Assembly: GCF_024159265.1 (NCBI RefSeq)
Contig: NZ_JAMYWY010000001.1
Span: 6,262,001-6,326,000 of the forward strand
Direction: 5' to 3'
Source: Paenibacillus sp. 1781tsa1
Lineage (GTDB): Bacteria > Bacillota > Bacilli > Paenibacillales > Paenibacillaceae
DNA: 64,000 bases
A program made the position numbers and the translations under genes. The notes below the pieces were generated by a model that had not been told where the DNA came from, ran no database searches, and saw nothing but the letters and a program-made list of their open reading frames with translations. How positions within the stretch are numbered: the stretch's first letter is position 1; every line of letters starts with the position of its first letter. Of the stretch, positions 55,057 to 62,250 are shown piece by piece.

Positions 55057-56691
55057 TTAACGAAGCAATTGCAGAACGCCTTGTGGTTGTTGGTTAGCTT
55101 GAGCCAACATTGCTTGTGCAGCTTGTGCAAGGATGTTGTTCTTCGTTTGTTCCATCATTTCTTTAGCCATGTCAACGTCACGTACACGGGACTCAGCTGC
55201 AGTCAGGTTCTCGGAAGATGTGTTCAAGTTGTTGATTGTGTGTTCCAGACGGTTTTGAACAGCACCCAATTTAGCGCGCTCGCTGGAAACGGAGCTGATT
55301 GCTTTATCCAAAGAAGTGATTGCATTGGAAGCACCAGCTGTAGTCGAGATATCTACACCAGCTACACCCAGAGCAGCGGAACGCATGTCATTCACACCGA
55401 AAGTGATGCTTTGACCTTTGTTTGCACCGATTTGGAATGTAACACCACCGTTGCCGGAAGCATCAGTTTGAGCTTGAGAAAGACCCAGATCTTTCACAGT
55501 TGATTTACCAGCCAAATCTTGCAGGTTGATTGGACCACTCTCACTTACGATTTCAAAACGACCATCAGACAAAGCATTTACTTTGACATCTTTGATATAG
55601 CCGAAATCTCCATCTTTAGTTGCTCCAGCTGCAGCATTAGCAGCTGCAATTGCTGTGTTAATATCCGCTTGCAATTGTGTTGCTGCTGCTGCCATTGTTG
55701 TTGTGTTATCAATAGCACCCGTCAATGTTGCTTGAAGTTTAGTATCTCCAATTTGGAAGTTGAATTGGTCACCTGCTGCTACATCAGTGCCATTGTAAGT
55801 GCTAGTACCAGTAGCTCCAGTATTAGCCGCAGCTGCTCCAATGAATTTACCTACAAGCTGTTGATTAGCCGTAGCAATCGAAATGCCCGATTCTGTTCCT
55901 TTAGAGCCACTTTCCAGAACAAGAGTCGAAGCAGCATTTACATAACCAGAAATATGTGCAACATTTGCGCCGGATGCATCAATTGCTTCATTGATTTTGC
56001 TTACGATCAGATCAGCAGCAGCTTTCATTGACGAATCAGTGGCACCAGTACCTTTACCTGCCAAGATTGTGTTTTGCTCATCTGTGGAAAGGTTTTGCCA
56101 ATCGACTTTAATATCAGTACCATCAATTTTAATAGTTTCACTCTTGAAGTCAGCGGACGTAATTGCTAATGCAGTGTTCATTGCAGCAGCACCAGTCAAA
56201 GAAGCAGCTGTTTGTTTGGCAACCACTGTACCAGTTGTAGAATCCTGCCCTACAGAAGCACCTGCAGTTTTCAAAGCACCGTTCAACAATTTCTTAGTAT
56301 TGAACTCCGTAGTATCGCCGATACGGTCGATTTCGGATTTCAATTGTGTTACTTCGCTTTGCAATGCTTTACGATCTTCTTCAGTGTTCGTACCGTTAGC
56401 GGATTGAACGGAAAGTTCACGTACACGTTGCAGGATGGAGTGAGTTTCGCTCAATGCACCCTCAGCTGTTTGGATCAAAGAGATACCATCTTGAGCATTT
56501 TTGGAAGCCATATCCAAACCGCGGATTTGACCGCGCATTTTTTCGGAGATTGCCAAGCCTGCAGCATCGTCACCAGCACGGTTGATACGAAGACCTGAAG
56601 ACAATTTCTCGATGTTTTTGCTAGTTGCAGCAGAGTTAGTGGACAGTTGGCGGTGAGTGTTCAACGCCGTAATATTATGGTTGATAATCAT
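55057..56691 (-). CDS. hag: Flagellin
   Basis: A 544-aa flagellin, longer than B. subtilis Hag (about 300) because of a large central domain (about 170-420), rich in Thr/Ala/Gly, exposed on the filament. The N-terminal coil MIINHNITALNTHRQLSTNS and C-terminal coil (NRLEHTINNLNTSSENLTAAESR is the region) are conserved and end in GVLQLLR. ATG 56691 has AGGGAGG upstream. The message is likely controlled by CsrA through a leader hairpin and by FliW, encoded just upstream. Confidence 0.97.
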   Translation of the reverse strand: MIINHNITALNTHRQLSTNSAATSKNIEKLSSGLRINRAGDDAAGLAISEKMRGQIRGLDMASKNAQDGISLIQTAEGALSETHSILQRVRELSVQSANGTNTEEDRKALQSEVTQLKSEIDRIGDTTEFNTKKLLNGALKTAGASVGQDSTTGTVVAKQTAASLTGAAAMNTALAITSADFKSETIKIDGTDIKVDWQNLSTDEQNTILAGKGTGATDSSMKAAADLIVSKINEAIDASGANVAHISGYVNAASTLVLESGSKGTESGISIATANQQLVGKFIGAAAANTGATGTSTYNGTDVAAGDQFNFQIGDTKLQATLTGAIDNTTTMAAAATQLQADINTAIAAANAAAGATKDGDFGYIKDVKVNALSDGRFEIVSESGPINLQDLAGKSTVKDLGLSQAQTDASGNGGVTFQIGANKGQSITFGVNDMRSAALGVAGVDISTTAGASNAITSLDKAISSVSSERAKLGAVQNRLEHTINNLNTSSENLTAAESRVRDVDMAKEMMEQTKNNILAQAAQAMLAQANQQPQGVLQLLR

Positions 56692-56697
56692 TTGATA

Positions 56698-56736
56698 TTT
56701 CCTCCCTGAAGATAAATTAGTTCCACATCCTTGTGG
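56698..56736 (-). promoter_or_regulatory. hag: CsrA binding sites in hag leader
   Basis: Leader RNA has CCACA-AGGA-UGUGG (56736-56723), a 5-bp stem with AGGA in the loop. Its core ACAAGGAUGU agrees with the known CsrA selection motif. A second GGA site is the Shine-Dalgarno AGGGAGGA itself (56707-56699), about 17 nt downstream. Two-site arrangement as in B. subtilis hag. Confidence 0.8.
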
Positions 56737-56789
56737 TAAACGCCGCGACATTAAGGTCGGCCGCCCTGCCGAAGCAGCGTCTAAATTAT

Positions 56790-56817
56790 ATATCGACGGA
56801 AGGTGAGCAACTGTTTA
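56790..56817 (-). promoter_or_regulatory. hag: Sigma-D type promoter of hag
   Basis: Minus strand TAAA (56817-56814), 16 bp, GTCGATAT (56797-56790); 7 of 8 match to GCCGATAT. It lies just past the csrA stop, so hag has its own promoter, with a leader of about 90 nt. Confidence 0.8.
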
Positions 56818-56835
56818 TAGCAAATTGGAATATTT

Positions 56836-57081
56836 TTAATCTTTTTTGATATCTGTAATTCGCAGACGTTCCATAAAGGCTTCAATATTGGCTGCAAGCG
56901 GTGTCGCAGACTCCCGATTGGCCTCTTGAATGGATGCATATATTTCCTGCCTGAATATATCAATATGCTTGGGTGCGGAGATTCCAATACGTACTGTATC
57001 TCCCTCTACAGCGAGTACAGTCACCTCAATCTGATCCTGAATGATAATGGACTCGCCTTTTTTACGTGATAATACCAGCAT
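56836..57081 (-). CDS. csrA: Carbon storage regulator CsrA
   Basis: An 81-aa RNA-binding protein with MLVLSRKKGESIIIQDQIEV and GISAPKHIDIFRQEIYASIQ intact. It is slightly longer than usual, with a C-terminal tail to KKD. It represses hag translation at the leader hairpin; FliW relieves it. ATG 57081 follows the fliW stop with no gap (TAAATG), so translation is coupled. Confidence 0.96.
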   Translation of the reverse strand: MLVLSRKKGESIIIQDQIEVTVLAVEGDTVRIGISAPKHIDIFRQEIYASIQEANRESATPLAANIEAFMERLRITDIKKD

Positions 57082-57528
57082 TTACACTCCACCTTTCACG
57101 GATTTGGCTTCGTCTTCTTCCCAGATCAGATGGCGTGTATCGTAAGAAGACTGATGGAGCACAACTTGTTTACCTAAATGTCGCTCGGGGTTAAGAACTA
57201 CGGGTGCAAGCAGGTTCATTGTTGATTTATTCGCCTGTGAATGAATCGTGACCATGGAGTATACAGACACTTGCTCAACAATCTTCAATTCTTCCTTATC
57301 TACCTCTCCCAATTCAAAACTATAATCTGGTACAAAAGTAAATGGACTTACCAAGAGGAATGCCAGTCCCGGCTCTCTTGTCGATTGCAAATAACTGAAA
57401 GGTGTATCTTCCCAAGGAACCAATGCAAACTCGGTTTCCTCTTCAAATCCGGGTAAACCCTTAGGAAATTGATATACATCTTCCTTTTTTACCTCTAATG
57501 ATCCCCACATGCTTGTCTGAATATGAAT
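57082..57528 (-). CDS. fliW: Flagellar assembly factor FliW
   Basis: About 148 aa. FliW binds flagellin or CsrA in a partner switch that couples filament assembly to hag translation. Conserved KEDVYQFPKGLPGFEEETEF and LAFLLVSPFTFVPDYSFEL. The start is uncertain: GGGAGG (57542-57537) sits 8 nt before ATT 57528 and 5 before ATT 57531, while the first ATG in frame (57510) is 26 nt from it and TTG 57561 lies in a terminator-like hairpin. I use ATT 57528; ATG 57510 is the conservative option. Confidence 0.9.
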   Translation of the reverse strand: MHIQTSMWGSLEVKKEDVYQFPKGLPGFEEETEFALVPWEDTPFSYLQSTREPGLAFLLVSPFTFVPDYSFELGEVDKEELKIVEQVSVYSMVTIHSQANKSTMNLLAPVVLNPERHLGKQVVLHQSSYDTRHLIWEEDEAKSVKGGV

Positions 57529-57560
57529 AATAAACGCCTCCCTGGCGAAAGTTTTATGCA

Positions 57561-57604
57561 AAAAGAGCCATAGATGTCTAAGATCAAGACCGTCTATAGC
57601 TCTA
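57561..57604 (-). terminator. Hairpin between DUF6470 gene and fliW
   Basis: Minus strand AGAGC-TATAGAC pairs with the complement ending TCTATGGCTCT, followed by TTTT. A terminator-like hairpin within the flagellar operon, which may reduce read-through into fliW-csrA. Confidence 0.6.
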
Positions 57605-57615
57605 CTTTAGAGTAA

Positions 57616-58185
57616 CTATAATCCTATATCTATGGCAGGTGGCGTGTACTGAATCGATGCATACTGCTTCACATAGATATCAAGCTTGCCCCGATTATAC
57701 TCAATCTCCGGTCTATTCACAATGACATTCATTTCCGAGACAGCTGGAGTAAAGTTGATATCTGGCGCCTGAGTATAAACACGAGTCTCTACATTCCCGG
57801 AAGAAGCGGGTGTCCGCGTTTCAGGAAACGGCCTCGCCTGCCAGTCTGAGCCAATAATATTCGCAATGGTATTTCCAGGCTTATGAATTGCAGCCAATTC
57901 ATTGCCCTGCTGAACTCGTTCAGCCATATTTTGCAAAAAGATCTGTTGAATGCCTGAATAGATCCGTGCATTCATATCAATCATATTGCCGCCTGTGTAA
58001 GCAGAGAATGCTTTGCTCTGATCTACACTCAGTCTCATCGGATGACTCTCCACTGTTAGCTTGGCAGGTCTGGTGTTCAACTGCACCTCAGCTTTGGGTT
58101 GACGAATGGAGAACTGTCCTGGATCAGCATCAATACTTAATAGAGTAGGCGTTGTCCTAATCTGAAGAACGGGAAGAGTACTCAA
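57616..58185 (-). CDS. DUF6470 family protein (YviE-like)
   Basis: A 189-aa protein of unknown function with repeated short beta patterns (IDADPGQFSIRQ, VQLNTRPAKLTVES) and the family's C-terminal end (YVKQYASIQYTPPAIDIGL). It stands between flgL and fliW exactly where B. subtilis has yviE. No signal peptide or helix. Presumably a flagellar accessory factor. Confidence 0.85.
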   Translation of the reverse strand: MSTLPVLQIRTTPTLLSIDADPGQFSIRQPKAEVQLNTRPAKLTVESHPMRLSVDQSKAFSAYTGGNMIDMNARIYSGIQQIFLQNMAERVQQGNELAAIHKPGNTIANIIGSDWQARPFPETRTPASSGNVETRVYTQAPDINFTPAVSEMNVIVNRPEIEYNRGKLDIYVKQYASIQYTPPAIDIGL

Positions 58186-58202
58186 ACGTTAACTCCTCCT
58201 TT

Positions 58203-59123
58203 TTATCTTAAGAAGTCCACCAGAGATGGTGAGATAATTTTGGCCCCCGCAGATAAAGAAGCATTATAGATGTTTTCCTGGATCTTGGATTGCATCGCCA
58301 GTTCGGCATAATCCGCATCCTCGACTTTGGATTGTAGATCTGTCAGGTTAATGCCGAGATCATCCAAACGTCCCATCATCAGATCAACCCTGTTCGTCTT
58401 GGCACCAATCTCAGAACGGATCGCAAGCATCTTGTCGGTACGGCTATCAATATTGTTCAACTGATTTGATAACTCTTTTTGATTTCCTTCTGTGAGAGCT
58501 TTCATAATGTTGTTCACGATGTTGAACAAGTTATCTTCTTCCGTCTCTGTGCCAAACACTTCATTACCACTCACATTAATAGGCAATTGAACACTTTCAC
58601 CTACGATGAAGTTAATCTTCCCTTTATCCGTCACAATAGAAGCAGCGTTTGTTGTATCTAAAGTACCGTCTGGATTAGACGGGAAATCATATGGTTTAAC
58701 ATCATATGTCTCGCCATTAAAAATATATTTTCCGTTAAGCTTACTGTTCGAGATATCAATCAGTTGCTCTTTCAACTGTTTGACCTCTTCATTAATACTG
58801 TCGAGCGCGGACTGGGGATTGGTCCCTGTCGAAGCTTGTACCGTCAACTCGCGCAGACGTTGTACGGCGTTACCCGCCTGATTCATAACCGTATCATTAA
58901 ACTCAAGCCATGATATAGCACTGTCTACGTTTTTCTGATACTGATCGTTCGATGAAAGTTCTGCACGATAACGAAGGGAGTAAGTAATCCCTACCGGATC
59001 GTCCGAAGGTTTGTTGATCTTGCGGCCTGTTGCCAGTTGGGTCTGGGTGTTGTTCATCTGCTGTGCGTTCCGGTTTAAGTTCAAAAGTAGCTGTGAACTG
59101 AGCATATTATTCGTTATTCTCAT
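58203..59123 (-). CDS. flgL: Flagellar hook-associated protein 3
   Basis: A 306-aa hook-filament junction protein. The flagellin-like N-terminal coil MRITNNMLSSQLLLNLNRN and C-terminal coil (VEDADYAELAMQSKIQENIY) are conserved, with a short variable middle. GTG 59138 is directly on the ribosome binding site (AAGGGA), so ATG 59123 is preferred; neither spacing is ideal. Follows flgK by about 10-25 bp. Confidence 0.93.
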   Translation of the reverse strand: MRITNNMLSSQLLLNLNRNAQQMNNTQTQLATGRKINKPSDDPVGITYSLRYRAELSSNDQYQKNVDSAISWLEFNDTVMNQAGNAVQRLRELTVQASTGTNPQSALDSINEEVKQLKEQLIDISNSKLNGKYIFNGETYDVKPYDFPSNPDGTLDTTNAASIVTDKGKINFIVGESVQLPINVSGNEVFGTETEEDNLFNIVNNIMKALTEGNQKELSNQLNNIDSRTDKMLAIRSEIGAKTNRVDLMMGRLDDLGINLTDLQSKVEDADYAELAMQSKIQENIYNASLSAGAKIISPSLVDFLR

Positions 59124-59147
59124 GGTCTGATTTGTCACTCCCTTCTA

Positions 59148-60701
59148 TTATCTGCCTACTGTCCCAGTAGAGTTAATCAACTTATCAAGTAATTCATCAT
59201 ATGTGGTCATAAATCGAGCAGATGCATTATATGCATGCTGGAACTTGATCATATTGGACATCTCTTCATCCAAAGATACGCCACTCACGGATTGACGACG
59301 GGTGTCCACTTGCTCCACAAGGAACTCCGAGTTGGATGTCTGACGTGCAGCTTCCTGAGATTGTACCCCCAGTTGTCCCACAATGGCACTGAATTGTGCA
59401 CCGATCGTTGCATTACGTAAACCGTCCGCTGATTTCATTGGTGTATCTTTCAGGTTCGCAAGCAAAATGGCAAGTGTATTGTTACCTTTGATTACAGTCT
59501 CTGTACCAGAAGCATCCGATGTGCGGAGTGAGGTCGCAATCTTATTCGGATCAGCCAGGATCTCTGCGTTCAATGAAATATTGCCAGCTGTAATGGCTGT
59601 TCCACCACCCGCTGCTGTAAAGAATGGGACTCCTCCAGAGTTAGTTCCATCCATGCTGTATCCAAGCTGATGCAATCCATTAAGTCCTTTTACTGTAACC
59701 TTCAGGTCTGTAGCCAGTGTTCGTGCTGCACCTGTGTATGTAACACCATCCAGTATAGTATTGTCTGGCAAGACCGAACCGGCAGGAAGAGTAATTTCAA
59801 TATCTCCGTTAGCAAGGGTATTAGCCAAGTCGTCCATTTGTTTCCGATAATCACTTACCAATGTATCTCTAGACTTAATCATGCCATGAACTTCACCATT
59901 GGTGAGTGTGCCCGCAGTATATGCATCATTCAGAAAAGCAGGATCTACCGCCACTTGTACTGCCCCGCCTGTAACAAGTGCCTGTCCATTCATCTGGATC
60001 TGGTATCCTTGTTGAGAATCAGTAACAGTAATATTCATGATTTTGGACAGTTTATCGGTCATCAGATCACGTTGATCACGCAAATCGTTGGCATTGTCGC
60101 CAAGAGACTCAATTTTCACTATGGCACTATTGAGGTTCGCAATGTTACCCAGGTAACCCTGGATTTCATTACTTTTCACAGTGATGTTACTGTCCAAATC
60201 CTGACTAAGCGCATCCAATTGGCGGCTAATCTGATTCATCGCATCCGTAAGAGCGAGAGTTGTTTCCTTGACAATCCGGCGTGCCGTAACATCCTCAGGG
60301 TTTTTACTCAGATCTGACCATGATTTGTAGAAGTTATCCATTACGGTTCGAAATCCGGTCTCCGATGGCTCGTTCACAATAGCTTCAAGTTTCTCAAGTG
60401 TATCTCGTTGAATGGACCAACTCCCGAAGTTGGTGTTTTCATTACGATATTGGTCGTCCAGGAATTTCTCACGCACACGGGTAATGGAGTCGAACTCTAC
60501 CCCTGTACCAAGCTGTCCTGGTGTTGTGCTATGCAAAAATGCAAATGGCTCCATTGGAATGGATGCCTGCATGTTTACCTTTTGACGTGAATAGCCTTCC
60601 GTGTTGGCATTGGCTACGTTATGGCCTGTTGTGCTAAGAGCTGTCGTCTGTGTGAACAAACTGCGTTTAGCCGTTTCGATTGAATGAAATGTAGATGTCA
60701 C
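59148..60701 (-). CDS. flgK: Flagellar hook-associated protein 1
   Basis: A 517-aa junction protein with the N-terminal motif TALSTTGHNVANANTEGYSR and the C-terminal SGVSLDEEMSNMIKFQHAY typical of FlgK; the middle (about 250-430) is variable. Length is normal. It lies 19 bp after flgN. Confidence 0.95.
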   Translation of the reverse strand: MTSTFHSIETAKRSLFTQTTALSTTGHNVANANTEGYSRQKVNMQASIPMEPFAFLHSTTPGQLGTGVEFDSITRVREKFLDDQYRNENTNFGSWSIQRDTLEKLEAIVNEPSETGFRTVMDNFYKSWSDLSKNPEDVTARRIVKETTLALTDAMNQISRQLDALSQDLDSNITVKSNEIQGYLGNIANLNSAIVKIESLGDNANDLRDQRDLMTDKLSKIMNITVTDSQQGYQIQMNGQALVTGGAVQVAVDPAFLNDAYTAGTLTNGEVHGMIKSRDTLVSDYRKQMDDLANTLANGDIEITLPAGSVLPDNTILDGVTYTGAARTLATDLKVTVKGLNGLHQLGYSMDGTNSGGVPFFTAAGGGTAITAGNISLNAEILADPNKIATSLRTSDASGTETVIKGNNTLAILLANLKDTPMKSADGLRNATIGAQFSAIVGQLGVQSQEAARQTSNSEFLVEQVDTRRQSVSGVSLDEEMSNMIKFQHAYNASARFMTTYDELLDKLINSTGTVGR

Positions 60702-60720
60702 CTGGTTTCCCCCTAATTAA

Positions 60721-61224
60721 TCAGGCACGCGTGTCAAACAGACCGATTCGCCCTGGATTGCCGTTCTTATCAGCAGGATGCTGATATGTGGCATCCTGTT
60801 CTGGCCGAGAAGCAAAGATATCCATTGAAAGATCAATAAACATCAACGATTGCTCGATCAGCTTTTGATTCAGTTGATTGATTTCCTTTAATTCCTGGAG
60901 TGTTCCCGCCAGCTTCTTCTGGACTTCGAGCAATCGCTGTTTGTCAGCCGGATCAAAAATCAATTTGGAGATCTCTGTAATGTTCAGGTTCAGCATGGAC
61001 TTGATTCCACGCTCCTGAAGCAATTCGTGAACTGCACTCTGCCGTTCGATCTCCAATGGCTCCTGTTGTTTCATGAAACGGGATTCTTTGTTCAGAACGG
61101 CAATGAGTTCATCCACATCGTTTTTGACAATGACCTGTCTCTTGACCTCGCTGAGTGCCAGCATATCGCGGTGACTTTGTTCCATTTGCTGCAAAACTGC
61201 AATTAATCTGTCCAGTGCTGCCAT
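60721..61224 (-). CDS. flgN: FlgN-like flagellar chaperone
   Basis: A 167-aa helical protein (LDRLIAVLQQMEQSHRDMLA, and QKKLAGTLQELKEINQLNQK) of the FlgN family, which delivers FlgK and FlgL for export. Homologue of B. subtilis YvyG. It stands between flgM and flgK, each gap under 20 bp. C-terminal 25 residues are polar and probably disordered. Confidence 0.9.
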   Translation of the reverse strand: MAALDRLIAVLQQMEQSHRDMLALSEVKRQVIVKNDVDELIAVLNKESRFMKQQEPLEIERQSAVHELLQERGIKSMLNLNITEISKLIFDPADKQRLLEVQKKLAGTLQELKEINQLNQKLIEQSLMFIDLSMDIFASRPEQDATYQHPADKNGNPGRIGLFDTRA

Positions 61225-61235
61225 TACGTGATCAC

Positions 61236-61520
61236 CTATTCCTTATCAAAAGACTTAAAATACGGTAGCAATTTGTCAGCAAGCTTGCTGCTGTCTACCT
61301 GATACGTTCCTGAACTGACCTGTTCTTTCAGTTCCTGTATCCGCTGAATGCGTCCTGCATCCTGTGTACGCCCTTGTTCCTCAAGCATCTTCATCGCCTC
61401 CGGAGAAATGGATACTTCGTCCTTACGGCGGCTCTTCTTAGCATCAGCCTGCTGATTGGATTCAACGTTCCTCTGATATGAATTGATGGCGCCAATTCTA
61501 CTCGGTTCATTGATTTTCAT
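61236..61520 (-). CDS. flgM: Anti-sigma-D factor FlgM
   Basis: A 94-aa protein that inhibits sigma-D until the hook is complete. N-terminal half is disordered (SNQQADAKKSRRKDEVSIS), C-terminal half is helical (RIQRIQELKEQVSSGTYQVD, KLADKLLPYF), the sigma-binding part. ATG 61520 has AAGGA about 12 nt upstream; GTG 61541 has none. A weak sigma-D-like promoter precedes it. Confidence 0.92.
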   Translation of the reverse strand: MKINEPSRIGAINSYQRNVESNQQADAKKSRRKDEVSISPEAMKMLEEQGRTQDAGRIQRIQELKEQVSSGTYQVDSSKLADKLLPYFKSFDKE

Positions 61521-61558
61521 ATGAACTACACTTCCTTCCACGTTAGAATTTTACATTG

Positions 61559-61585
61559 ATATACGTTTTTCTTACTTTATCTTTA
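61559..61585 (-). promoter_or_regulatory. flgM: Possible sigma-D promoter of flgM operon
   Basis: Minus strand TAAA (61585-61582), 15 bp, ACGTATAT (61566-61559), 5 of 8 in the -10. Right spacing and place, but weak. Confidence 0.4.
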
Positions 61586-61610
61586 TGTTATCGAAATGAT
61601 TAGGATAATA

Positions 61611-61644
61611 AAAAAAACCGATAATCTTTAATAAGTTTATCGGT
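61611..61644 (-). terminator. Terminator after yvyF
   Basis: Minus strand ACCGATAA pairs with TTATCGGT, followed by seven or eight T, between yvyF and flgM. It implies flgM has its own promoter. Confidence 0.85.
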
Positions 61645-61696
61645 ACGTTTCAAAACATTTGTTATAGCAAAACATGTATTTGAGCCCTGACTCCTA

Positions 61697-62101
61697 TTAA
61701 TCGCGTAGTTTGTCGAGAGCATTGTAGGTTCGTCCGCCTATATTGCCGTTATCCTTCTGACCTACATCGCGAGCTGCACTAGCCAAGTCTTTCGTCAAGC
61801 GATGACGACAAGAGTCACACATATGACCTTCACGAATCAATGTTCCGCATACTTCACAAGGATACATCATATTCGGGGCATTTTCGATGGAAATCCGTCC
61901 CTCTCGGATGAACTTGGTAATGGTTTTGATCGAAACTTCTGTTGCATCAGATAGTTCCTGTATGTTGGTGCCTTTGTTTTCGCGCAAATAATCTACACAG
62001 ATCTGATATTCTGCTTCCATTTCCTTAATACAATTCGAGCATACATCTCGAAAATTCAACGCATATAATTTACCACAGCGAGGACAATTACCTAGATTCA
62101 T
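61697..62101 (-). CDS. yvyF: YvyF-like flagellar operon protein (zinc fingers)
   Basis: A 134-aa protein of the TIGR03826 family. Two zinc sites: CPRC...CSNC near 6-24 and CEVC...CDSC near 83-101, with a MerR/HTH-like segment between (NIQELSDATEVSIKTITKFI). Probably DNA or protein binding; function in the flagellar operon is not known. In B. subtilis it lies between comFC and flgM. Here an FN3-repeat gene is upstream instead. Confidence 0.9.
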   Translation of the reverse strand: MNLGNCPRCGKLYALNFRDVCSNCIKEMEAEYQICVDYLRENKGTNIQELSDATEVSIKTITKFIREGRISIENAPNMMYPCEVCGTLIREGHMCDSCRHRLTKDLASAARDVGQKDNGNIGGRTYNALDKLRD

Positions 62102-62202
62102 CGCTAAAACGCCCCTCTCAAACTTCCATTTCCGAATAGATAATAACTATACATTACCTTATTTTCTCTGATGAAGCCATAGTCTATTTGCAAAACAAAA
62201 GA

Positions 62203-62240
62203 GGGGAACAGGATGCACATATATGCAACCCCGCTCCCCA
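62203..62240 (-). terminator. Terminator after FN3-repeat gene
   Basis: Minus strand GGGGA..GGTTGCA pairs with TGCA(T)CC..TCCCC, followed by TCTTTTGTTTT. Just after the stop at 62251. Confidence 0.7.
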
Positions 62241-62250
62241 TTCTTCATCA

